A DNA stretch of 46,713 bases from Acetobacteraceae bacterium B3987 (lineage in GTDB: Bacteria > Pseudomonadota > Alphaproteobacteria > Acetobacterales > Acetobacteraceae). Positions 1 to 7,662 of the stretch are shown here, piece after piece; within the stretch, counting starts at the first letter, position 1, and each line of letters begins with the position of its first letter. The notes beneath the pieces were generated by a model. It searched no databases. It saw only the letters and a list, made by a program, of their open reading frames with translations, and was not told the origin of the DNA. The stretch covers positions 1 to 46,713 of the forward strand of contig JAFNMF010000025.1 of NCBI GenBank assembly GCA_026537415.1. The letters are read 5' to 3'. The position numbers and the translations under genes are program-made.

Positions 1-110
1 GAATGGGCTTATACGCAGAACCCCCTCCACGCACAACCCCAAAAATAAGAAAAATCAAAAAAACTTCAAAAAACCTTAAAATCTCCCAATTTTAATTTTC
101 CCCCTTTCCT

Positions 111-147
111 AAAACAGAAAGGGCCGGGTCATATAAACCCAGCCCTT
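111..147 (-). terminator. Probable terminator after the YmdB-type gene
   Basis: On the minus strand an 11-bp stem (arms 137-147 and 119-129, one G-U pair, 7-nt loop) lies about 25 bases past the stop codon of the phosphoesterase gene. It is followed by a short interrupted U-rich run, so termination may be only moderately efficient. The remaining 110 bases to the left edge are A-rich and show no gene. Confidence 0.5.
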
Positions 148-172
148 CCATTCAGAAGACTCTCACCTATCC

Positions 173-988
173 TTAAAAATTCGGCATGGAAGGCAACAGG
201 TCTCCCCCCTGACGGAACGGACATACCCGAATGGCCAAACCCGTTGTGTCATCCGTTTCTACCATCAAACCAGAAACAGTCGCTTTACCCCCAGCAGGCT
301 GGAAGCGTTCTGTTGGCACCTTCTTCAGCATTTTGCGGATGGCATTTTCTTTTTCCATACCGATGACACTGTCGTAGTCACCACACATGCCAGCATCCGT
401 CTGATAGGCTGTACCACCCCTCAAAATACGATGATCAGCCGTTGGCACATGCGTATGTGTACCGACTACAAGCGATACCCGCCCGTCATAAAGATGACCG
501 AACCCCATTTTCTCGCTGGTCGTTTCTGCGTGAACATCCAACACGGCAGCATGAACGGTGCCCCCCAAACGATGCTTGGAAAGAATCGTCTCTACAGCCC
601 GAAATGGATCATCCAGAGCATCCATGAAGACACGACCCATCACATTGATGACAAGCACCTTCCGCCCACAAGGTAAAGTAACAACACAACTCCCCTGCCC
701 CGGCGTTCCCTCGGGATAATTGGCAGGGCGGACAACAGCAGGGAGCTGATTAAGCTGCCCGATAAGGTCTTTCCGATCCCACGCATGGTTGCCCAGCGTT
801 ATGGCATCCACACCACCATCCAGCAGATCACGGGCAATCTGGGGAGACAGGCCAAAACCATGAGAGGCGTTCTCTGCATTCGCAATGACCATGTCCAGCG
901 ACAGTTCTTCCCGCCAGCCTTTCAATCCTTCTAGAACAGCCTCACGCCCAGACCGGCCAACAATGTCTCCCAGAAATAACAGTCTCAA
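173..988 (-). CDS. YmdB-family metallophosphoesterase
   Basis: A 271-residue protein of the TIGR00282/YmdB family, binuclear-metal phosphoesterases that in Bacillus hydrolyse cyclic nucleotides and affect RNA turnover and biofilm choice. The metal-binding signatures are visible: GDIVG near residue 7, NAENA near 37, GNHAWD near 66 and GTHTHVPTAD near 175. The length is usual for the family and no signal peptide is present, so it should be cytoplasmic. It is the last gene of a minus-strand series starting at the coiled-coil gene and zapA, only 3 bases after fau. Family assignment is firm. The substrate in this organism is inferred from Bacillus only. Confidence 0.88.
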   Translation of the reverse strand: MRLLFLGDIVGRSGREAVLEGLKGWREELSLDMVIANAENASHGFGLSPQIARDLLDGGVDAITLGNHAWDRKDLIGQLNQLPAVVRPANYPEGTPGQGSCVVTLPCGRKVLVINVMGRVFMDALDDPFRAVETILSKHRLGGTVHAAVLDVHAETTSEKMGFGHLYDGRVSLVVGTHTHVPTADHRILRGGTAYQTDAGMCGDYDSVIGMEKENAIRKMLKKVPTERFQPAGGKATVSGLMVETDDTTGLAIRVCPFRQGGDLLPSMPNF

Positions 989-991
989 TGT

Positions 992-1576
992 CTATCCTTC
1001 ATTTTTTCCGATTTGAATGATTTCACGCTCCGTCACGACAACGGGCAGTCGATGATCGTGCTCATCCATAGGCAGAGCCTCTCTCTCTTGTGAAGATAGG
1101 CCGTACCCTATGAGCGTGGCGTGCGGATAGAGAGGCAGAGTCCGGTCATAATAACCACCCCCATAGCCAAGTCGCCCTCCCTCCCTGTCGAACGCTACGA
1201 AAGGCACCAGAATGACATCAGGCACTTTCCGTCCCCCTGTGGAATACCAGGTCCCGAACCGCCCTTTACGCATCGGACGATCGCCTCGCCACTCCCGAAA
1301 GATAAGAGGCTCTCCCTTGGGAGGAGTCTGTGGCAGAGCAACGCAATAACCGGCACGGACCAGCTGTTCGCAGAGCGGGCGCAGGTCCACTTCCCCCGAG
1401 AGAGGCCAAGTAGCCGCAATCACGGTGGGCCGCATATGATGAAGATGTGCCAAAAGATTGGCGACCAGTTGCCGATTCTGCCGCGGGAGAACAGGACGCC
1501 GGGACGCCAGAATTTCCCGACGAAGCGTTTTTTTGTCGCAATCAGATCGTAGAGGAAGTTGAGACATAAAATCCAT
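992..1576 (-). CDS. fau: 5-formyltetrahydrofolate cyclo-ligase
   Basis: A 194-residue enzyme that converts 5-formyl-THF to 5,10-methenyl-THF with ATP, returning storage folate to one-carbon metabolism. The family signature GYGGGYYDRTL lies near residue 138, and a basic KKTLRREILASRR segment near 15 fits the N-terminal nucleotide-binding helix. A second possible start is the Met four codons downstream at 1567. The gene begins 8 bases after the 3' end of the 6S RNA, the classic ssrS-fau (ygfA) linkage, so it is probably translated from read-through of the 6S transcript. In Escherichia coli the linkage connects folate metabolism with stationary-phase physiology; the same role here is inference. 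Confidence 0.92.
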   Translation of the reverse strand: MDFMSQLPLRSDCDKKTLRREILASRRPVLPRQNRQLVANLLAHLHHMRPTVIAATWPLSGEVDLRPLCEQLVRAGYCVALPQTPPKGEPLIFREWRGDRPMRKGRFGTWYSTGGRKVPDVILVPFVAFDREGGRLGYGGGYYDRTLPLYPHATLIGYGLSSQEREALPMDEHDHRLPVVVTEREIIQIGKNEG

Positions 1577-1584
1577 AAACTGGT

Positions 1585-1740
1585 GAAGCCGCCTTAGCCG
1601 TTGGTCTCATCAGCCCTCCCGGACCTGCTAGGGCAGGTGGGCACCGGTAATAACGTGACCACAGCCACGACAGAGCCAGTTCCCTTGGAAGTGCTTATCG
1701 GCCCAGAGGTTGATCGTGCCTGACGCACCAGGCAGCTTCG
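1585..1740 (-). ncRNA. ssrS: 6S RNA
   Basis: A 156-nt RNA in the zapA-fau gap. Its ends form a 9-bp closing stem (arms 1732-1740 and 1585-1593, one G-U pair). The left half carries CCTCTGGGCCGATAAG, close to the conserved CCCCTGAGCCGAT block of E. coli 6S RNA. The right half has GGTGCCCACCTG and the paired strand of the long central bubble. 6S RNA mimics an open promoter and binds the housekeeping RNA polymerase holoenzyme in stationary phase. Position, length, closing stem and the conserved block agree. The exact ends are inferred from the stem. Confidence 0.87.
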
Positions 1741-1746
1741 CCGCTC

Positions 1747-1775
1747 ATATTGCACTCCTACCCGACCCTAGACAA
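1747..1775 (-). promoter_or_regulatory. Candidate 6S RNA promoter
   Basis: Reading the minus strand, TTGTCT (1770-1775) and CAATAT (1747-1752) are separated by 17 bases. The predicted start falls about 7 bases later, at the 5' end of the 6S closing stem (1740). The -10 match is weak; the spacing and the agreement with the RNA end are the main support. Confidence 0.4.
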
Positions 1776-1846
1776 GAACCAGAACGACGCTTTCTATGGA
1801 TTACGGCCATAAGCAGAGCCAGTTTGTAGGAGGAATCATGGGCGTT

Positions 1847-2239
1847 TTATTCGCCAGTTGCTACCTCGCTGGAAGCAACTGCCTTGGCTGATGGCTTGAG
1901 ACCTTCTTCCACACGACGGAGCAGACTGTTCGCTATATCGGCCGCATCCGCCAGACGTCCAGCCGTCTGCTTATAGGATGCCTCAATCTGGCCGCTACGT
2001 TCCACAGCCGCCCTCTCCTCATCCGTCATCTGCTTTTTACGGGCTTCATAAAGATCATCAGTCGTGAGCAGAGCGACCAGAAACATAGCCTCGCCATCGC
2101 CCCGTGGCCCCAATGTCCTGCGGACTTCTTCAAGACGCTGTGAGATGGAAGTAGCGAGATCCTTCAGATACTCTTCCTCACCATCCTGACACCCAACCGT
2201 ATAACTGAGACCACCAACCGAAAGCGTTACCTGCGCCAT
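1847..2239 (-). CDS. zapA: Cell division protein ZapA
   Basis: A 130-residue ZapA homologue, the FtsZ-ring associated protein that bundles FtsZ filaments at midcell. The N-terminal head (MAQVTLSVGGLSYTVGCQDG, then EEEYLKDLATSISQRLEEV) is typical: a beta strand pair followed by a helix. The region after residue 60 is a long helix suited to the tetrameric coiled-coil stalk, and the last 30 residues are a low-complexity tail. It starts 5 bases after the small coiled-coil gene and precedes the 6S RNA, as in many Proteobacteria. Shine-Dalgarno-like AAGG lies 5 bases before the start. Confidence 0.93.
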   Translation of the reverse strand: MAQVTLSVGGLSYTVGCQDGEEEYLKDLATSISQRLEEVRRTLGPRGDGEAMFLVALLTTDDLYEARKKQMTDEERAAVERSGQIEASYKQTAGRLADAADIANSLLRRVEEGLKPSAKAVASSEVATGE

Positions 2240-2244
2240 ATGCC

Positions 2245-2508
2245 TTATCTTTCCCCTTCTGCTTCAGAAGATGCCGCCAACCCTACCGTTTTCGCATCCA
2301 TTTCGAGAATTCCCCGCAATCGGGCTTCAAGGGCATCAATTCTGGCCAACAGTGCCTGCTTCACCTCTTGCTGCTCCGTACGCTCAGCCTCTAGCTGAAT
2401 CTCCTGCTGCTCCAAGGCAAAGCCAAGCTGGACAAGGGCGATCTCCAGCCGCTCAAGGTCCGGATTTTTCTGCATGGCATTCACCTGCTTTTTCTCCTGC
2501 ACTGACAT
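2245..2508 (-). CDS. Small coiled-coil protein upstream of zapA
   Basis: An 87-residue acidic protein that is almost entirely heptad-like helix (LERLEIALVQLGFALEQQE, then ARIDALEARLRGILEM). It lacks a signal peptide and membrane segments. Many Alphaproteobacteria carry a short coiled-coil gene (DUF4164 type) directly before zapA, and position and character fit that, but I could not confirm family membership. A strong purine-rich ribosome site (GAGGG twice) precedes the ATG at 2508. The 5-base spacing to zapA suggests translational coupling and a role near the division ring, which is inference. Confidence 0.72.
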   Translation of the reverse strand: MSVQEKKQVNAMQKNPDLERLEIALVQLGFALEQQEIQLEAERTEQQEVKQALLARIDALEARLRGILEMDAKTVGLAASSEAEGER

Positions 2509-2603
2509 CCCTCACCCTCGTAGCTTATGATACGCTCCTGCACGGTAGAAGCAGGCCCCTGCATCCCCATGAACTTACAGCCATCGTCCCAGATGGAGCC
2601 AGA

Positions 2604-2978
2604 ATGACCGATCCTCACAGTGCGTCAAGCATCTTTCCATCCTTCCCCCGCCCCTTTATCACCATTTCCACCCGTACGGCCCTCCTGAGAGCGCATCAAC
2701 ATTTTACTGCACACTCCTTCACCATCGTCTCCCCTCTCCATGCCGGAGCCAGTCTGGGCATAGAATGGTGGCTTCACCTCACAAAAGAGGTCGAAGCCCC
2801 CTCCATTCTGGATTGTGGAGCCAGTGCCTCACTCGCCATCGAGGCCCTACACAAAGGCATTGAGGGAGTCGTATGCCGGGATTTCCGAGCTGGCCTGCCA
2901 GAGAACATGAAAGGACGCCTTTTCTCCCAACGACCGCATGAGACGACCATCCCGACGCTTATACCCTCTCAAAGATGA
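2604..2978 (+). CDS. Conserved-looking hypothetical protein
   Basis: A 124-residue protein I do not recognise. The same frame stays open far upstream, but that part lies antisense to the zapA-linked coiled-coil gene and reads as low-quality Pro/Ala/Ser sequence. The ATG at 2604 has GGAG 5 bases ahead, so I start there. The middle holds a plausible soluble core, with SILDCGASASLAIEALHKG near residue 70. No signal peptide or transmembrane helix is evident. It lies 42 bases before the ThiE-like gene on the same strand and probably shares its transcript. Confidence 0.55.
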   Translation: MTDPHSASSIFPSFPRPFITISTRTALLRAHQHFTAHSFTIVSPLHAGASLGIEWWLHLTKEVEAPSILDCGASASLAIEALHKGIEGVVCRDFRAGLPENMKGRLFSQRPHETTIPTLIPSQR

Positions 2979-3020
2979 AAAGCTGGTCAATATACAAACA
3001 ATCTGCCACATCTGATCTCT

Positions 3021-3599
3021 ATGAATCACTGTGACCTCTACCCTGTCATTCCTTCCCTCCATGCGCTAACGGCAGTGCTGGAGCAGCTTCCTTCTTTACT
3101 AGACAGCGACTCTGTCACTGCTCTGCGGCTCTGTTTTGACAGACCACTGAAACGCAGCCAGCTGGAAACTGTCCGCCAGATGGCATGGGACCGGAATGTG
3201 GCCTTGATTCTGGCACCAGCCAGCCTCGACCTGTTACAGGGCATTTCCCTCAAAGAGAGTGACGGGATTCATCTTTCCAATCTACGGGACGTCAAAACCT
3301 TTGCCAGCCGTAAAGATAAACCCAGCTCTTTCCAGATCGGCTGCACATGTATAACACTAGATGATGCCATGTCCGCTGGAGAGCAAGGTGCTGATTATGT
3401 CAGCCTCCCTGCCGCCAACCTGCCCGCCCTGACACAATGGAGTATGTTCGCCGAGCTTCCCGCCGTGGCCGAGCATGTCTGCACGGCAGAAGAAGCCCGT
3501 GCCGTCGCACAGGCTGGGGCCGACTTTCTGGCCATCACGCTAGACCCGGCAGAAGATGGCCTAACCCGGTTCACTGCGGTAAGCGAAGCCCTCCCCTGA
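3021..3599 (+). CDS. Degenerate thiamine-phosphate synthase-like protein
   Basis: A 192-residue protein with the outline of a ThiE/TenI TIM barrel. DGIHLSNLRD (about residue 81) matches the family's DGVHLGQxD strand, and IGCTCITLDDAMSAGEQGAD (about residue 102) matches the IGxSxHxxxEAxxAxxxGAD segment. However, the usual diphosphate and Mg sites are not visible: the QLRxK segment is replaced by LRLCFD, and the NDR segment by LILAPAS. It may therefore be a non-catalytic or differently specific paralogue. It ends in a hairpin shared with the convergent lipoprotein gene. Confidence 0.66.
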   Translation: MNHCDLYPVIPSLHALTAVLEQLPSLLDSDSVTALRLCFDRPLKRSQLETVRQMAWDRNVALILAPASLDLLQGISLKESDGIHLSNLRDVKTFASRKDKPSSFQIGCTCITLDDAMSAGEQGADYVSLPAANLPALTQWSMFAELPAVAEHVCTAEEARAVAQAGADFLAITLDPAEDGLTRFTAVSEALP

Positions 3600-3631
3600 G
3601 GAGGGCACGTCTCCCCTTACTAATAGGGGAG
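3588..3631. terminator. Paired hairpins at a convergent gene junction
   Basis: Two stems sit back to back. GCCCTCC/GGAGGGC (3588-3606) spans the stop of the ThiE-like gene, and CTCCCCT/AGGGGAG (about 3611-3631) spans the stop of the convergent FAS1-like gene. Neither has a long T-run, so they may work as 3'-end stabilisers or weak terminators. Confidence 0.35.
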
Positions 3632-4330
3632 AATGGAATCCGCCATGTACAGAACGCCATTGGACTGCGGGTAACCTTCCCCAGTCAGCGTCACCGTGCC
3701 ATTCTTGCCGATGACTTCAACGCTACCGAAGACAGTGGGCTTCAGAAGAACATCATGACCCGGCCCGGCGAGTGTCGGCACCTGTATGCTGCCCCCCTTC
3801 TTTGCTGCCTTACGCCGGATTGTAGACATATCCCAATGCCCGACCAGAATCATCTGGCCGATAAAACCCGTAAGATAACCATGCCCTGACGGCTTCATAA
3901 GGTCCGGCCTGACTTCGTGTTTGAAGGCCTCAAAAGGCCCATTGGGAACAGCCAGCACCGTATACGCCTTCTCCCCCTCCAAGCGGGACCAGTATCCGGC
4001 CCGTATGACAGCGGCCTCAAAGTCTGCCAGTTCAATGGAGCTGGAGAGATTGTCGCTCAATGGCCTGTCTTCAAAAGAAAAGGCGGGAGGCATATGGTAC
4101 CTAACCCGTGGATTAGGCGGCTCATCGGAGGAAGCAGGCTTATACGTCGCCTGAATACTGTTCGCCTCGGGCAAAGGCGTAGAATAGACAGAACCACGCA
4201 CAGAAAGAGGGTCTTGTCGGTTCGACGTTCCGCCGTCACAGCCAGCCAGGGCAGAAAGAGCCAAACAGACCAGCCCCAGCCTCACAGGCAGCACCTGTCC
4301 ACATCGCAACCTACGCATCAAACTCAACAT
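3620..4330 (-). CDS. FAS1 (fasciclin)-like lipoprotein
   Basis: A predicted lipoprotein of about 236 residues. A basic N-terminus and hydrophobic stretch end in LSALAGC, a lipobox, so the mature protein begins at Cys and is probably membrane-anchored facing the periplasm. The second half resembles a FAS1 domain: YTVLAVPNGPFEAF corresponds to the YTVFAPTNxAF motif, and SNGVLYMADSILPY to the terminal NGVIHVIDxVL motif. FAS1 domains mediate adhesion or surface interactions. I chose the ATG at 4330 because GGAGG precedes it; an ATG at 4351 is also open and overlaps the upstream gene more. It is coupled to the BamE-like lipoprotein gene. Confidence 0.65.
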   Translation of the reverse strand: MLSLMRRLRCGQVLPVRLGLVCLALSALAGCDGGTSNRQDPLSVRGSVYSTPLPEANSIQATYKPASSDEPPNPRVRYHMPPAFSFEDRPLSDNLSSSIELADFEAAVIRAGYWSRLEGEKAYTVLAVPNGPFEAFKHEVRPDLMKPSGHGYLTGFIGQMILVGHWDMSTIRRKAAKKGGSIQVPTLAGPGHDVLLKPTVFGSVEVIGKNGTVTLTGEGYPQSNGVLYMADSILPY

Positions 4331-4728
4331 CCCCCTCCGTACAGCTTCCATCCCACAACCTTATCCCCCACCACTTCAAATGTCGTCTGGCAGGTAGAGC
4401 TGTAATAGCTGGGGGGAATGCTAACACCACCCCAACCCCCTCCATATCCATAGCCGTAGCCGCCTCCCCAGCCCCAATCCCAACCGGAATAGCCCGGGGA
4501 AAACTGCGTTTCCGTCTCGATGTAGGACAGAAAATTGTGTCCCTGTGCAACATAGGTGCGGGTAGGCACCCCAAAGCGACGCAGAACCTCTACGGTTGAC
4601 TGCCCGACCATAGAATCCAGCACTTTGGGCCGCTGCAGAGCCGGTGCCGTGCATCCGCCCAGTAATAAAGCGGCTCCCAGAGCCAGCCATACCCTGCGCA
4701 TCCCCCGACCATTTGCAGAGTGTTCCAT
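4324..4728 (-). CDS. BamE/SmpA-like lipoprotein with a Gly/Trp/Tyr-rich insert
   Basis: A lipoprotein of about 134 residues. After a short basic leader, LALGAALLLGGC is a clear signal II sequence. The segment LDSMVGQSTVEVLRRFGVPT and the later FLSYIETE and FEVVGDKVVGWKL strands resemble the small outer-membrane lipoprotein (BamE/SmpA-like) fold. Between them lies a run made almost only of Gly, Trp and Tyr (about residues 85-110), followed by a Pro/Ser turn. The ATG at 4728 has a GAGGGG ribosome site. Starts at 4755 and 4701 are also possible. It overlaps the FAS1-like gene by 7 bases. Confidence 0.6.
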   Translation of the reverse strand: MEHSANGRGMRRVWLALGAALLLGGCTAPALQRPKVLDSMVGQSTVEVLRRFGVPTRTYVAQGHNFLSYIETETQFSPGYSGWDWGWGGGYGYGYGGGWGGVSIPPSYYSSTCQTTFEVVGDKVVGWKLYGGGC

Positions 4729-4782
4729 ACCCCTACCCCTCAATTCATCAACCATGCACTCTGGTTACAGAACCATTTGCCA

Positions 4783-5790
4783 TCAGCTTAACCAAAGAAT
4801 CTCTTCAAGACGAGGGGCTCCCGTTGCCAGCATCACCAACCTGTCAAACCCCAGCGCAATACCGGATGTCGGCGGCATGTCGGGCAGAGCCTCAAGAAAG
4901 GCCTCATCCAATGGCCAATCCTGTTCCGGCGTGATCTGCACCCGCCGTGCCCGGTCTGCCTCAAAACGCTGACGCTGCTCCTGCGGGTCTGTCAATTCTT
5001 CAAACGCATTGGCCAGCTCCAGCCCAGCGGCATAAAGTTCAAAACGCAGAGCCACCCGTGGGTCTGCCGGATCACGTTTTGCCAAAGCTGCCTGTGCGGC
5101 TGGCCAGTGTGTCAGAAAGGTGGGACGCTCCCGCCCGATATGTGGCTCAATCTTCTCCAGCAGCAGACGGAAGAAAAGGTCTTCCCAATCTTCTCCCTCT
5201 CGCAATGATACACCAGCCTCACGGGCAAGACGGGGCGCATCCCCAGCACTGGCCAGCAAGTCTACCCCAACATGACGGGCAAAAGCCTCCTGCATCGTCA
5301 GACGTTCAAAAGGCCGAGACAGATCCAGAGCATCTTCCCCATAGGATAGATGCGGCGGAAGAACAGAACATAGCAGATGTTCCGTCTCATCCATGAGAGA
5401 CGACAGGGCTGCACCGGGGCGGTACCATTCCAGCATGGTGAATTCTGGCATGTGGGTCGCACTCCGCTCCCCATTGCGCCAGACACGAGCCAGCTGAAAC
5501 AGAGGCTGGCCCGTTGCCGCTACAAGACGCTTCATGGCGAATTCCGGGCTGGTATGGAGATGGCGCACCTCTGATGTACCATCTGGATGATCCAGCACGG
5601 TGCGGAAACAACGCAGATGCACTTCCTCACCCGGCACAGGAACGGCATAAGGCGTCTCGACCTCAAGATAACCCCGCCCCTCAAAGAAAGCCCGCACAGC
5701 CTGCACCATTCGGGCACGTCGCCGTAAGAATGGCAGACGCTCCCGTATCCGGGCTGTTGTCTGTACCGTACTGAAACGTCCCATCGCCAC
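4783..5790 (-). CDS. epmA: EF-P lysine ligase
   Basis: A 335-residue class II lysyl-tRNA synthetase paralogue (EpmA/PoxA/GenX) without the N-terminal anticodon-binding domain. It activates (R)-beta-lysine and transfers it to a lysine of elongation factor P. Class II motifs are visible: GYLEVETP near residue 40 (motif 1), ARVWRNGE through FTMLEWYR near 105-120 (motif 2) and GIALGFDRLVM near 313 (motif 3). The short length separates it from LysS, which has about 500 residues. It is divergent from epmB, with efp just beyond, so the pathway genes are clustered. The 108-bp divergent gap probably holds both promoters. Confidence 0.93.
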   Translation of the reverse strand: MAMGRFSTVQTTARIRERLPFLRRRARMVQAVRAFFEGRGYLEVETPYAVPVPGEEVHLRCFRTVLDHPDGTSEVRHLHTSPEFAMKRLVAATGQPLFQLARVWRNGERSATHMPEFTMLEWYRPGAALSSLMDETEHLLCSVLPPHLSYGEDALDLSRPFERLTMQEAFARHVGVDLLASAGDAPRLAREAGVSLREGEDWEDLFFRLLLEKIEPHIGRERPTFLTHWPAAQAALAKRDPADPRVALRFELYAAGLELANAFEELTDPQEQRQRFEADRARRVQITPEQDWPLDEAFLEALPDMPPTSGIALGFDRLVMLATGAPRLEEILWLS

Positions 5791-5898
5791 CCTCCACTTT
5801 CGTTCCCGCTCGCCCCTCCCCTATAAAGCAGGCCCCCATGAAAGGGCCATAGCAGAGTTTTCTTGCGAAAAGCCGCCTCCTTTCGCTAGAGCAAGCTC

Positions 5899-6963
5899 AT
5901 GCAAGACCCGGCCTCATCGTCCCCATCACGCAAAACCCTCCGCAGCACACGGTCACTTCTTGAGGTAGACCTCATCACGCCGGAACAGGTCCCTGCGCTA
6001 GAAGCCGTGGCTGACCGCTATGCCACCGCCATTCCCCCGGCTTTCCAGCGGCTCATCACCAGCCCGGATGATCCCATCGGACGGCAGGTCATTCCCGATG
6101 CCCGGGAACTGCAAACCATGCCGCATGAAAGTGAAGACCCTATCGGCGATGATGCCCTCTCCCCCGTTCCCGGCATCGTGCATCGCTATGAGGACAGGGC
6201 ACTGCTCAAGCCGCTGCTCATCTGCCCGCTTTACTGCCGTTTCTGTTTCCGGCGAGAGCATGTCGGCCCCGATGGCGGCCTGCTAGGGGAAGACGCACTG
6301 GAAAATGCCTTCCACTGGATTGAAACACACCCGCAGATACGGGAAATCATCCTGACAGGCGGTGACCCGCTGATGCTTTCCCCGCGCCGGATGAAGCACA
6401 TCATCCAGCGTCTTTCTTCCATCGCCCATATCGACATCATCCGTATTCACAGCCGTGTCCCTGTCGCCGCCCCGGAACGTCTGACACCGGAACTACTGGA
6501 TGCGCTGGAAACTGACCGTGCCCTCTGGATGGTCGCCCACATCAACCACGCACGGGAACTGACAGAAGAAGCCCGTCTGGCAGTTCGCCAGATGCTCAGC
6601 CGGGGAATTCCTGTCCTCTCCCAATCCGTCCTCCTCCGGGGTGTGAATGACACGACTGAATCGCTGGAAGCCCTCCTGCGTGCGCTGATTGCCGCCCGCA
6701 TCAAGCCCTATTACCTCCACCATCTCGATTCCGCTCCCGGTACGGCGCATTTCCATGTTCCGGTGGAGGAAGGCCGTGCCCTGCTTGAAAGCCTGCGGGG
6801 CCGGGTCTCCGGTCTGGTCTGGCCAACCTATGTCGTGGATATTCCCGGTGGAAAAGGCAAAGTCCCTCTCGGGCCGGATTATCTCGTCAGTTCGCCCTCT
6901 GATGAAACTTTCGCCTCCTCGCAGGCACGGGGACCGGACGGAAAGCCCTATCCTTTTACCTAG
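5899..6963 (+). CDS. epmB: EF-P lysine 2,3-aminomutase, radical SAM
   Basis: A 354-residue KamA-family radical SAM and PLP enzyme that isomerises (S)-alpha-lysine to (R)-beta-lysine for EF-P modification. The cluster-binding motif CPLYCRFC is at residues 109-116 (CX3CX2C). LTGGDPLMLS follows near 151, and the segment HHLDSAPGTAHFHVP is near 273. It is shorter than catabolic lysine 2,3-aminomutases (about 415 residues), which fits EpmB. The start is the ATG after GAGCAAGCTC. It reads toward efp, about 130 bases away. Confidence 0.93.
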   Translation: MQDPASSSPSRKTLRSTRSLLEVDLITPEQVPALEAVADRYATAIPPAFQRLITSPDDPIGRQVIPDARELQTMPHESEDPIGDDALSPVPGIVHRYEDRALLKPLLICPLYCRFCFRREHVGPDGGLLGEDALENAFHWIETHPQIREIILTGGDPLMLSPRRMKHIIQRLSSIAHIDIIRIHSRVPVAAPERLTPELLDALETDRALWMVAHINHARELTEEARLAVRQMLSRGIPVLSQSVLLRGVNDTTESLEALLRALIAARIKPYYLHHLDSAPGTAHFHVPVEEGRALLESLRGRVSGLVWPTYVVDIPGGKGKVPLGPDYLVSSPSDETFASSQARGPDGKPYPFT

Positions 6964-7093
6964 AGTACACACAGGGAGCTTGCGCAGCCCCCATCGACAC
7001 GGCTAGAAGTCTCCCAGAGTTTCATCGCTTCCTCCTGTATGGCGGGAAGCCTTGAGCAACACCCGATCTTTTGCATGTACATCAGGAGCTGAC

Positions 7094-7660
7094 ATGAAAC
7101 AGCAAGCCAACCTCATCCGGGCCGGGCAGGTCATCGAACATAACGGCCGTCGCTGGACCGTTCTCAAGCAGCAGATTCTGACCCCCGGCAAAGGCGGTGC
7201 CTTCATTCAGGTGGAGATGCGTGACCTCGCCAGTGGCAACAAGAGCAACGAGCGGTGGCGTACAGCTGACACCGTCGAGCGTCTCATCACCGAAGACAAC
7301 GATTACATCTATTCCTACATGGATGGCGACAACATCGTTCTCATGGACCCGGAGACATTCGAGCAGACCATGCTGCCGAAAGACATCCTTGGCGATCAGC
7401 TCCCCTTCCTTCAGGACAACATGACAATCAGCGTCAAGCTGGTTGAGGGCGACCCGGTTGCCGTCACCCTGCCGCCGCAGGTCACGCTGGAAATTGCTGA
7501 GGCCGACCCGGTCGTCAAAGGTCAGACCGCCAGCTCCTCCTATAAGCCTGCTGTGCTGTCCAACGGCGTGAAGGTCATGGTTCCTCCCTTCATCGAAGCT
7601 GGTGAGCGCATTGTCGTCCGCACAGAAGACGCCACTTACGTTGAGCGTGCCAAGGACTGA
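7094..7660 (+). CDS. efp: Translation elongation factor P
   Basis: A 188-residue EF-P that relieves ribosome stalling at polyproline stretches. The three-domain layout has the usual length. The loop LTPGKGGAF near residues 29-37 carries Lys33, matching the E. coli Lys34 that EpmA/EpmB beta-lysylate. The frame is open from 7052, but the Met at 7094 matches the family start and has AGGAG at 7084-7088. The clustering of epmA, epmB and efp argues that modification is active here. No EpmC hydroxylase gene is seen nearby. The following suhB-type gene starts 2 bases after the stop. Confidence 0.96.
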   Translation: MKQQANLIRAGQVIEHNGRRWTVLKQQILTPGKGGAFIQVEMRDLASGNKSNERWRTADTVERLITEDNDYIYSYMDGDNIVLMDPETFEQTMLPKDILGDQLPFLQDNMTISVKLVEGDPVAVTLPPQVTLEIAEADPVVKGQTASSSYKPAVLSNGVKVMVPPFIEAGERIVVRTEDATYVERAKD

Positions 7661-7662
7661 TC

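Noticed and set aside
2271-2603. N-terminal extension of the small gene ending at 2978
   Set aside because: It runs antisense to the zapA-linked coiled-coil gene, is Pro/Ala-rich and lacks a ribosome site. The ATG at 2604 has one.
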